Shown piece after piece: positions 37,378-47,859 of a DNA stretch of 64,000 nucleotides. The position numbers and the translations under genes are program-made. Position 1 is the first letter of the stretch. The number at the start of each line of letters is the position of its first letter. The notes beneath the pieces were generated by a model. The model was not told where the DNA came from. It made no database searches and saw only the letters and a list, made by a program, of their open reading frames with translations. This DNA comes from Leptodontidium sp. MPI-SDFR-AT-0119 (taxonomy: Eukaryota > Ascomycota > Leotiomycetes > Helotiales > Leptodontidiaceae): the NCBI GenBank assembly GCA_020726505.1, contig JAHLEZ010000005.1:3100001-3164000 (forward strand), in the 5' to 3' direction.

Positions 37378-37657
37378 AGCGTTAGTGGAGGGTGCACTTG
37401 TTTGTCTCCTTGTGAACTTGGGAGCTTGTTCGAAAGGGTTTCTTTTTTACGGTGTTTCTGGTTCTGGTTCTGGTTCTGTGTCTGGTTCTATCTAGAGCCG
37501 GGGTTATCTTGCGAACTCTGCCCGCGTCTTTTGTCTTGACCAGGAATTCATCTGCATGCGATTATATCAACATCCCTTACTCATACACTCGTAATTTCAT
37601 ACCCCTCTACAACTGGGGTTCGCTTGTTCTTCGTCAAAGTAGATCATAACTAACCAA

Positions 37658-39909
37658 TCAGTCCACTTGAGCATCCTCAAAAAGGACCAATACCGTTCCT
37701 GCCTTGCAGATATCCTAAATTTGTAAGCTGGAATCATAAATTCGCTTCAGATGAACTTACGCCTTCCTTATGCACCAACTTAGCTACTGTCCCGTTCTGC
37801 GGCGATCGGATAACGGTCTCCATCTTCATACTCTCAATCCTAAGCACAGTTAGCTTTCATGAGCTCAATCCGAGAGATGGGTTCCTTACACAACTAACGC
37901 CTGCCCCTTCTCAACCTTATCGCCTTCCTTGACCTCGTTTCTTAGTACCTTACACGGCATCGGTGCAAGAACACTATTCGCCGCATCTTTCAGTCCCAAC
38001 GCTTTCTCGAACCAACTGGGCGTTGCAAGCGTGAGATGTGTTTGCTTGCCGTGTTGGAAGAGTGTGATCTTGTCACCGTCTGTGACGATTGCGCTTTCGA
38101 TACGTGTGTGTGGGAAGAATGTCGAGATGGATGGAGACTTGGGTTCACAGACTACACTGCTGTAGGACTGATCAAGACCGCCGCCTTTGACTTCTAAATC
38201 GTATAGATTCCGGCCCAGCTGCTCCACTGAAACAGTGACAGGTACACCATCCTCAACGTCGGTTGGGATGAATGTGAACTGTCGTCGAGAACTTGATCCA
38301 AAGCCAACAGCCGTACCATGAGGGCCTTGGCCAATCGTTGGTGCGGGTGTAGAGAGCTCTTTAGATAGAAGTCCCAGCGCGGCCTGAGCAAATCTCTCTG
38401 GTTCTATAACTTCGGGGGCAAACAGCTCATCGTTGTGTTTCTGGATGTATCCAGTTTCAACCTCCCCCCTGATGAAAGCAGGGCTCTTACAGATCTTCTT
38501 CAAGAACTCGATGTTGGTGCTTAAACCAACAACTTCGTATTCCTGTAACGCTGCGTAGAGTTTACGGATTACTACTTCACGAGTCTCGCCACTGACGATG
38601 AGTTTTGCAATCATGCCGTCGTAGGCTGATGAGACGGTATCGCCCTCGACGAAACCAGCATCGATGCGGACACTTTCTGATATTGGAGGTGTCTTCAGAT
38701 GGATGAGCTTGCCTGAGTCTGGCATGAAATTCTGACTTGGGTTCTCGGCGTAGATTCGAGCTTCAATGGCCCATCCACGCTCCGCTATCCTCTGAGCAAT
38801 GGTCTCCTGGTCGAGCGGTAACCGCTCACCAGCAGCGACCTTGAATTGCCAGGAGACAAGATCTTCTCCTGTGATTTCTTCTGTAACGGGATGCTCAACT
38901 TGAAGTCTGGTATTCATTTCCATGAAGAAGAATTCATTTGTGTCGTTGTCGAAAATGACTCGAAGTACTGTCAGTAAAGTCTCGTCGCTTTCGAATGATG
39001 CCACTTACATTCCACTGTACCAGCCCCCTCGTAACCCACCGCCAAAGCAGCAGCTCTTGCCTTTTCCCATAAATCTTGACGAATGTCTTCTGCAAGATTC
39101 GGCGCTGGAGCTTCCTCCAAAATCTTCTGATGTCGTCTCTGAAGACTACAATCCCGCTCCCCTAAAGCGACAGCATTGCCATGCTTGTCGGCGAAGATTT
39201 GTACCTCAATATGTCTCGGTGTTGAAATGTATTTCTCGACCAGCATCTCGTCATCTCCAAAAGAATTCCTGCCCTCACTCTTCGCACTTTCTAATTTGTC
39301 CAGAAACTCCTGCTCATTGAATGCAATTCTCATGCCCTTTCCACCGCCTCCCTTGACAGCCTTGACCATAACAGGAAATCCTATCCTCCGAGCTTCTTCC
39401 AGCAGGTATTTTGGATCCTGGTTTCCACCATGGTAGCCAGGTATGCATGGAACTCCCGCTTTTATCATGATATCCTTACTTCTCGACTTGTTTCCCATGG
39501 CCTCAATCGCCTTCCATGGTGGCCCAATAAACACTAACCCCTCCTCCAGACATCTCTTTGCGAATGCCGAGTTCTCACTCAGAAACCCATATCCAGGATG
39601 GAGTGCCTCGCATGACTGCTCTTTCGCGACCTTTATGATTCGTTCACCGTCGAGGTAGGCATTCGCGGAGCCCAAGTTCACTGCGAAAGGGCTGGAAAGC
39701 GCATGTTGGGAATTGGCGTCTGGGTCTGTGTAGATCGTCGTACAGCGTACTCCCAAAGCAGAAGCTGTCCGTCCAACGCGCAGGGCAATTTCGCCTCGAT
39801 TCGCAATGAGTACAGATGTAATTGGCGTGCTCGTGCTTGTAGATGTAGATGTTGAGAGGAAACGATAATGGGAGGCTCGAGGAAGAGCTCGGAGCTTGGA
39901 AGGGAACAT
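37658..39909 (-). CDS. mccA: 3-methylcrotonyl-CoA carboxylase, biotin-containing alpha subunit
   Basis: Mitochondrial biotin carboxylase of leucine degradation. Exons on the minus strand are 39909-39009, 38958-37890, 37839-37761 and 37714-37658; 701 residues. Seen: an N-terminal presequence rich in Arg and Ser (MFPSKLRALPRASHYRF, then a Ser-Thr repeat), the biotin-carboxylase start VLIANRGEIALRV, the ATP-grasp loop GGGGKGMR, RDCSLQRRHQKILEEAPAP, FFFMEMNTRLQVEHPVTE, and the C-terminal biotinyl domain with APMPCKV and ESMKMET, where Lys662 is the biotin site. The acceptor of intron 1 was chosen so that VEFIFDND is continuous, matching the family. The gene has no beta-subunit partner in this window; it is convergent with the epimerase gene, stop codons 280 bp apart. 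Confidence 0.97.
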
Positions 39910-41686
39910 CGCTAGCTGTTGGGATGATCAGCTCACAAGATGGGGTTGGGTTCGGAATCTGAGGCTGTAGTACAATATTTTCAGCAACAGTAATCTTCGA
40001 CCATAGTCCAGTCGCCAGATTAAAGACTCTCTTGATGATGAAGGGGAACAACTTGAACGAGTTCGAGCTCAGCTTGGACCGTCGCAAGCCGTACCTAGCC
40101 TGCAGTGCATGTACCCCCTCCCCTCCCCCCGCAGCTCCCATGCGGAGAATAGCGCCCCCGAGATCCGACAGTAACCCTGAGAAAACCGAATTGAATACCT
40201 GAATTCTAGGCATAGCATCTATTGAGGCTGTGAAAATTTGTCAATACTAGCTCGTGTATCGCAGTACGACTCGGCTGAACACCCTCCTGTCTCTCGGAAC
40301 TGTGTTCTCTGGGATTACGACCCCATAAACCCTTATCCTGCTCTTTCAGCTAGGGTACTCTGAAAAGAAGCGTACCGTGTTCCTCTCAAGCTATGACTCC
40401 AACATCATCTTGACTGTCAACATCAAAGCCATCAGAGCAGAAGAAGCACGAGCAAAGATGCCAAGTCTGAGTATATGCAACTCCTTCTATTTGGAAGTCA
40501 CCAAACAGTCATGCGGTTCTCATAGCAACACTTCCCCAGCAGCGTTGACAAACCGCTGGAGTCCAAGCTACCCCAGCCTATCTTCTACTCCAATGATTTA
40601 TGCAGTGCGGTGCCATTGATGTTCGCAAGAGACTTGTTGTAATATGCTGCAGCATCAGTATGTGAAAGTGGTCCTTTTGAACAGAGAATTCAAGATGGGA
40701 CTAGTGTCCACAACCGGACGTCGAAAGAGCCAAGTGGCGTTCATTAGGAAGTCGGCACCATGCTGCAATATATCTTTATTAAGATGAGGCTTTGCCGGAT
40801 ATGCCATCAGTATCTTGGCCAGTCCTGGGACGATTGTTTAGGCATCGTCACCAGGAATCGGAAATGTCGGCGCCGTTGATTCCAAGTGATATCACATTCA
40901 ATTTCAGCAATAGACTTTTCCTCACCTATTGCAATATTTTCAACTCCTAGGATCTTCTATTTGCTCCCTGCTTAGTCTTTTTAAAACCAATCCGGCATTG
41001 ACATAGCGAATCAAAGTACTAGGATGAAATATTAAAGCAGCTGCTCTCGTGGCTGGTTACGACAGACATGTTTTGTTCATGAATCACCATCTTCGCTTCG
41101 TTCGCTTATATCAGGGGATGTTTATCCGCAACGAGCCAGGGCACTACTGCCTGATATCACAACGAAATGGAAGCTGCCGTCGGTAAATGGAAAAACAGAG
41201 GACCCTCTTCAAAACTCCCGACCGATCCCTTGATCCCCTCTCGCTCGTAGCCTCCTTCCGTTGCATCAGGTACTGTGGCACGAGCAGAACTGTGGGGTAC
41301 GATGTATTATCCACATTGAAGCACCACTCCTCAGCCAAAACTCCAAGCCAATCTGAACAGAGGAATCTCTAATCATGTACCTGATGCTCGTGGACATCTT
41401 TTGCCTGTGGTCGGACAAGGTTGCCATCGCCTCTGCCGGGTGATGTTGCGAGATGTCATCTGCCAAGATTAGCCACTCGCTATTAAACGTTTCAAGTTTT
41501 CAATATGTTTTCATTTAAACTACGTGGTATTCGGAGATGGGAATTTGTACGCATCAGGGCAGCCTATTGATGGCAACAGTCTGACTTTAAGTGCTTCTTC
41601 CACCCACATATGGGTGACTTGCTCATCACTTGCTTTCGAAGTGGTTGAGACGGATTCATCCCTCTTGGATTGCACAGATGCCCGCC
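39910..41686. other. intergenic region between mccA and the AA8-AA12 gene
   Basis: About 1.8 kb shared upstream side of two divergent genes. No supported gene. A 189-residue open frame (40213-39644, minus) overlaps the mccA start and has no recognisable domain. Confidence 0.5.
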
Positions 41687-44039
41687 ATGCGTTCAACGTT
41701 CCTCTGCAGTGCTTTTGCACTTTCTAGCTGTGGTAAGTCATAACCATCTCAATGCAGTTTGCGGTGCTAAGTTGCGCAGTTCTTGCTCAGGTAGACTCCA
41801 AGATCGCCTGTGACGCAGTGACCAAAATATGTTACTCAACATATCTTGCCCCAGACTCGGGAATCAGTATTGGAATCGCACTTCCTATGAATGTGACAGA
41901 TCCATATGATGCAATAATCTCCATTACTGCTCCTCTGGCAACAACGTGGGCCGGATTTGCATGGGGAGGGACGATGGTTTTCAATCCCCTCACAGTTGGA
42001 TGGCCAAATGGCAAGACTTCCGTAGTATCCTCACGCTTTGCATTGTAAGACCTCCCCTTGAAATCTTGATATAAATTAACCCAAATAGTGGCCTGGGTCT
42101 CCCGCAGTCCTATGATGGTGCAGAGTATACTTTGTTGAAAGGTACCACGGTGAACAGCACGCATTGGACAATGACAACAAAGTGCTCCGGATGTACATCT
42201 TACCAAGCGAATGATGGTTCCCAAGCCGTTCTGGATGGCACAGGAACCGCATCATTTGCATGGGCTCAAGGAACCACGGCAGTTCAAGAACCAGCGAACA
42301 ACAACTCTGCGTTCAACATGCATTCGTCTTATGGAAAATGGGTCCATGACCTGAACGCTGCTAGAAGTCCTAATTTCAAAGCTTGGGTAGCGAGTAATAT
42401 CCTATCCCCTGATGTACCGAGTACAACGAGCCAAACCTCAACGTCGAGCGTGCCAGTGACGACGTCCAAGCCTCCAACCACAATAATGACAAGTACGACC
42501 TCATCCGCAAAGCCTAGTAGTACTGCTGTCAAAGGAAAGGTGCCAGCATCTTGTTCCGGAGCTGGAGCTCCAAAGTTCTCCTCCGTCCTCGTAAGTTTAG
42601 TTTTCGACTCCCAGTTCTTGTTTGACGCGAGGGCCTGATACCTCGATACCTTGTTCGCACTCTCTCGCCCTTCCACTCTCCACTTTTCAGAATTGTGACT
42701 AATCCTGATGTCGTGAACCAGGCAAGCGGATGGAAAGCAACGAAAGTTTTAGGTGGTTTGACAAGTCCTCGCAGTATCATTTTCGACTCAGCAGGCAACA
42801 TGCTTGTGGTCCAATCTGGAAAAGGCATTACTCTTCACACAATGACTGCAGATGGCTGTATATCTGCCACCAAGACTCTTGTGGCACTGAATAGTCTGAA
42901 CCATGGAATTGCGCTCAGTGCCGACGGTAAGACGCTCTACGCCAGCAGCATGACGCAAGTGTACTCCTGGCCATACACAGCTTCCTCGGGGACTGTTGGG
43001 ACCAGAGCGACTATAGTCACTGGGATGTTTAGTGGAGGGCATTCAACTCGCACACTTTTGCTCTCGCCAAAGAACCCAAACTTGTTGGCTGTTTCTCACG
43101 GATCGAATGATAATTTCGACTACCCATCTGGAAACCCGAAGACTGCTCGTGCATGCGTCAAAGTGTTTGACTTGAACGCAATTCCGAGCGGGGGCTACAA
43201 CTATGTCTCTGGCGGGTGGTTGGCAGGTTATGGCATGCGGAACGAAGTTGGAATTGCCTTTGATGGGAACAGCATGTAAGTCTCCCTCACATCCTGTTAT
43301 AGTTCGAAGCTGTGGCTGACCGTTTGGCAGGCTCTGGGGCGTTGAAAACAGCGGTGATAACTTCTCGCGTGGCGGCAAAGATGTGCATCAAGAAAATCCT
43401 GCTGAGAAGCTCAATTATATTGGGGACGTCAGCAAGAACAACGACAAGTGGTTCGGATATCCAACCTGCTGTAAGTTTTCCAGATATCTGTCTCCCTAAA
43501 AGCCTTTACGGCTGCCCGCTCTTCAAAATAAAAGCTGACCTCTTCCTCCTTCTCTAGACGCTGTATGGAAACCAAGTGACTTCACGGACCAGAAATTCCA
43601 AGTCGGAGACCAATTTGTGATCGCTCCAAACGCGACTTTCAAAGACGAAACCTGCAAGACACTGTCAACACCACCATCACTCGTCTTCCAGCCTCATTCC
43701 GCTCCGATCGACAGCAAGTTCGACGACACTTTCAGCAATCTCTACGTCACCTTCCACGGCTCTTGGAACCGAGTCCCGACCACAGGATTCAAGGTGGTGC
43801 AAGTTGCATTCACGAAGGGTGCCGACGGCGTGTACAAGCCCGTGTCACCACTCTCCAGCAACACAGGGTACAAGGATATTTTCTGGAATCCGGATGTTAC
43901 GAAATGCCAGGGCAACGGACCTAGCGCCAGCTCTGGGTGTTTCAGACCCGCTGGGCTGGGGTTTGATAGCGTAGGGAGGATGTACATGACGAGTGATATT
44001 TCTACTGATGGAGAGTTGTGGGTTCTAGGCCAGTCTTGA
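41687..44039 (+). CDS. secreted haem/PQQ oxidoreductase, AA8-AA12 (pyranose dehydrogenase-like)
   Basis: Extracellular fusion of a cytochrome b domain (AA8, as in cellobiose dehydrogenase) with a PQQ-dependent sugar dehydrogenase domain (AA12, first described in Coprinopsis cinerea pyranose dehydrogenase). Exons are 41687-41732, 41780-42044, 42089-42590, 42722-43275, 43331-43470 and 43558-44039; 662 residues. Seen: a signal peptide (MRSTFLCSAFALSSCVLA), AA8 at about 22-208 with candidate haem ligands Met81 (in WGGTM) and His182 (in NMHSSYG), and a Ser/Thr/Pro linker at about 210-258. AA12 starts near 272 (GWKATKVLGGLTSPRSI), with HGIALSADGKTLYASS, LAVSHGSNDNFDYP, FHGSWNR and CFRPAGLGFDSVGRMY. 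There is no C-terminal CBM1. The acceptor of the 131-nt intron 3 is the least certain junction. Expected role: sugar oxidation that feeds electrons to LPMOs or metal ions. Confidence 0.9.
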
Positions 44040-44598
44040 GATGAGAAAGCCAAACACCCAAATCAGGAGCTGTATATATTGTGGAAATAGGGTCGTACAT
44101 AGGGACGAATAATCAGAAAGCTAAATTCCCGACCAGCGTTTAACTGCATCTGCGGACGCTAGAAAAGTAATTGGTACGAGTGAGAACAATGCTATGGAAC
44201 GATATCACGGTAACTACCCGTCAACAATCTTGGTTGGCCGTATAGAGAGACCTCGCGGACAGTCCCGCTGATTGCGCACACTCGTTCCTGCTTTTGTAAC
44301 GGAAATCATTTCGGTGGGTACAGACCCGAGACATGGGATTGTGAGATTCGTGAAGAAAAGGGACCGGTTTCTGGGTCTTGAGATCAGCGAAGTTCTCTTC
44401 AATCTCTTGAAAATCCTTGCAGCGAGGGTAATCTACATCTTCTCGAGAACGGTGATATTTACCTGTGTTACTTGATCATGCCGTCCTTCATGCCGTCCTT
44501 CTACAGCCGGATACAAATACAATGATTGATTTCCTCCATATTCTCTATTGGCAGAGAATTGTGGTTGTTGAACCTGTGTTTTCATCCTCGCTGGAATC
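44040..44598. other. intergenic region
   Basis: About 0.56 kb with no supported gene. Confidence 0.55.
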
Positions 44599-46269
44599 AT
44601 GGGGTCAATTGAAGATGGCTTTGCTGGCGTGGAATTACATTGTGAACTAGTGTCGAATCTACTGTTCAGGGATACGGCAACAGAGAGACCATTGGTCGCC
44701 ATCTTTCAGCGGAGCATGACTGCCCTTGAATGCCCTGGACTTGGGTCTTCTGTCCGCTTCGACACAACTTCTAAGTGTTCCATCTCCGATGCAGCATATA
44801 TTCTCGAGGAAGACAGTGGGTTGTCATTGGCGCAAGACTTCGAGTTGTACTTGATGGGCAAACCTTATCACATTCTTGAAAATGGCTGCTGGACAACTGT
44901 ACACTCATTTTCGTGGACTCTGAAAGGGTCACTGGGATCTTTGAATAGCCAAACACAATGGAAGTGGCTCCATCCTCAAGATGTTCTCGATGGGCAGTGT
45001 GATGCCATATGATCGGCCAACCGAGTAAGAGTATCTGGCGGACGTGGTTGAGAAATGGAGGACTGTTCAGCAATCCAGGAGACAGCCATATATCAGAACA
45101 TGGAGCTCAGGTTTTTTATGAAGCTCTCTTGAGCATGAGAAATGATTATGAATCTGGTGCTGGTTACGTGGCAACGACCGCATTGCGGCATCTCCACAAC
45201 GTCCTCGCTGAAGTCACGACGGAAGTCACGACGGAAGTCACCAAAGAACTACTCTGGCGCCGTACTCGGATGATAGAATGGCATCTGATCTACAACGGGC
45301 GGCCTTTAATGAATGCTGCGATCAGCAAGAGCTTACTCTCTTGTCTCTGGAGACTGGTACGTGGTAAAAATTCACCTGGATCAGGGAATCTGAAATTTCA
45401 TCCTTTCCCTCCCTCAATATTTTAACTCCAAGACATCTAGGAGAACTAAATACTAATATCATGCCCAGTGGCTCATCCAAGATAACAGAATAAAACCGCT
45501 AGAGGTTATCAAAGCATGCATACAGGAGCGAAAGACATTCAGCAGTCGCATCGGCGAAAGCTTTGTATCGTATCTCCGGAGAAATTTCAGCCAACGACTC
45601 GAATCCAGCGATGTAGTCCACCTCAAAATCCTCACCCTCTCTTCCTCGATCATTAAATCAGCCGTGCTGACAGCACTGAAACAATGCAATATCTCTTTCG
45701 ACATCCGGATATTGGAGAGCAGGCCCTTATGCGAAGGCACATCCCTGGCATCAGTAATCGTCAAGCAAGCAGGCGAGTCCGAATCAGACAGACTCAAAAT
45801 CACCATAGCCACAGACGCAAGCGTTGCCCTGATGGCGAAAGATGTTGACCTTGTCCTGCTGGGTGCCGACAGGATAAATGAGAGCGGCGACGTGAGCAAC
45901 AAGACGGGCAGCTTCCCAGCCGTGTTGTGTGCCCAGGCTTTGGGGCACATCTCGCCCGTCACCCCGAAAGTCGTGGTTCTTTCGGGCATCGAAAAGGTGG
46001 CGAAGCCAGGACCGATGAACGAGTATGAAGAGGAGGATAATGGGCCATTGCAGATCTGGAGGATATGGGAGTTGGCTGGGTGTAGGAAAGAGGCTCGGTT
46101 TTTGACGACTGATCGTCGAGTGGAGTTTAAGAATGTCGCTTTCGAGTGGATTCCGGCGGAATGCGTTGACTTCTATCTGAAGGAAGATGGGGAAATGACG
46201 AGGAAGCAGATTAAAGAACAGTCTCTGTTTATGGAAAAGCTGGATACTGACGTCTTTGGCGATCTCTAA
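44599..46269 (+). CDS. Nudix-like / IF-2B-like protein with a frame break
   Basis: Two parts. 44599 to about 45008 reads as a degenerate Nudix-like domain (AAYILEEDSGLSL recalls the Nudix box with the catalytic REUXEE core eroded; QWKWLHPQDV follows). From 45009 another frame continues (IWRTWLRNGG) through a helical region to 45356. After a 112-nt intron it runs from 45469 to 46269 as an IF-2B / translation-initiation-factor-2B-alpha-like Rossmann domain: FDIRILESRPLCEGTSLA, ATDASVALMAKDVDLVLLGADRI, SNKTGSFPAVLCA, and the ending FEWIPAECVDFYL. Fungal Nudix plus IF-2B fusions exist in my knowledge of the family. Here the first frame stops at 45010-45012 and no normal intron removes the shift. 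Possible outcomes: a 382-residue IF-2B protein starting at 45009, a cryptic intron, a decaying gene, or an assembly error. In-frame 12-bp EVTT repeats occur at 45210-45240. Confidence 0.6.
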
Positions 46270-46699
46270 TGCAATACAATACCTAGGGAAGCATGGAAAC
46301 ATTGTCAGCTCGCTTAATTTAGATGAAGATTTATTTACTTTCCCTTGCCGACCCTAATTTGGATCCACCATCTCTCGAGATCGGTTCCCAATTATCATGA
46401 TGATGATTTTATATTTTTCTGTCCCATCCTGACTGTAAAGTGGCATTCGCTCACTTACTCATGTCCGTCTCGCTCATTGCCGTCTGCATAACCGTAAGCT
46501 AATCTACAAGTATCTCGTCACGTCATGTCACATGCTTTCACAGCTGGTGCAGCGATCAAGAAAGACTGCTCTAGAAACATACGCTCACCTCTGGACTATG
46601 AACACGCTCTTAGTTAAGGATATTGGGTACATTCTACCTGCAAAGTTGACTTGAAATCTCCTCTCAAATCTCCTCCCTGAAGCGCCGGGAACGTGCAAA
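46270..46699. other. intergenic region
   Basis: About 430 bp, A/T-rich; no gene seen. Confidence 0.5.
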
Positions 46700-46975
46700 A
46701 TGTCAGGCATAAATCACTCTATCGGCGTCCCTCTCGACTCAGACTCAGACACCGGCTCCGACCTTATATCCACAGACGGCTCCGCCCTCCGCCTCCCAGA
46801 GTTCTTCGAGCAGCTACAGCTCCAGCAACAGGCATCTGGCGACAATAGTATCCTTCTTCGTAAAAGCAAGGGCAAAGATATAGCCGTGGAGACGCATGCC
46901 TGCGATAAAGAAAAGCACGAGAAGCACGATGCGAGGACGTGGGATAAGCTGCCGAAGGAGCGGAAGGGAGGGTAG
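46700..46975 (+). CDS. small charged hypothetical protein
   Basis: Single-exon ORF of 91 residues. It has an acidic Ser/Asp-rich start (DSDSDTGSDL), a short helix with QLQLQQQ, and a basic, His/Lys/Glu-rich second half. The start context is GCAAAATG and codon use looks like its neighbours. No domain was recognised; it could be a short orphan gene or chance ORF. Confidence 0.35.
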   Translation: MSGINHSIGVPLDSDSDTGSDLISTDGSALRLPEFFEQLQLQQQASGDNSILLRKSKGKDIAVETHACDKEKHEKHDARTWDKLPKERKGG

Positions 46976-47859
46976 AAGATGAGACTTAGCCATTGGGCCG
47001 AGGAGATGGGCGAGAGTGTGCTTAAGGGGGTGCTGTTTAGTGAGCTTGGGGGGTGGTGGGGGAGTCTGAGGGGGTAGAGGTGGGGTTTGGAGCTGTGAGG
47101 GATGGGGGAGGAGAGTGTGAATAGGGGAGATGAAGGGGGAGGTGCAGGTAAGATCGTGGGTGGGGACTGGGGCGAGGATGGGAGAGGGGCCGAGAAGTGA
47201 GAGAAGTTACAGAAGGTTATAATACTACGACTTTAAGGTTCTGGAGGGACGGACATGTACTGGTACAGTAGACAGATAGGTAGTCAGAACTTCGGCCCCA
47301 CATTTGTAACAGATACAATTTTTCTATTAAACAATCTAACTGTTTTTGTACCCCTATCTATCTAGTCTACATAACAAATCGACAGATAGCAAGCACGCGA
47401 GTGTGCGCGTGAGTATGGTGAGGGCCTCTCTAAATGTAAGGTCTTACTTTGTTCTTTCATTATTTGCGGATCCTTCCGTAATGTTTGAATTGATGTATAT
47501 TATTTTACGTTATGTCTCGCTTGATGTAATGGGCGAGCTTGAGATATGTCGCATTTTGACTTTTTTTGTTGGGGGGGGGGGGGGGGCGGGGGGTGGAATT
47601 GGATATTCACACAGTTGGTTCCTTTCGAAAGAGTAGTGCGTCTCGAACAGGGGGTTGCACAAAGTTCATTTCTGACTTCTATAAGACGAAAGAGAGCGTA
47701 TAAGGTAATCAAAACTTTTTTTAGTATGCAGACTGGTGGTAGTAACCATGGCTACTTAGTGGTGATGATTGCCCCTTTTCTCTTAGCCGAGACTTGGAAG
47801 CCAGACATTGATACACGAGAAATATATGAGTTCTACCATTAGAAGCCCAAACCCAACCA
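46976..47859. other. intergenic region with G-rich tracts
   Basis: No gene seen. 46985-47190 is strongly G-rich on the plus strand, and a poly-G tract lies at 47571-47593. Confidence 0.55.
47571..47593. repeat. poly-G tract
   Basis: Sixteen consecutive G, then one C, then six G, in a G-rich context. Possible G-quadruplex former. Confidence 0.85.

Noticed and set aside
39644..40213. 189-residue minus-strand ORF upstream of and overlapping mccA
   Set aside because: It overlaps the mccA start region in another frame, its sequence shows no domain, and its composition changes along its length. It is more likely leader sequence.
40640..41500. Possible decayed transposon or RIP-mutated sequence
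   Set aside because: No terminal repeats, transposase frame or strong CpA-to-TpA bias visible by eye; the region looks like ordinary intergenic DNA.
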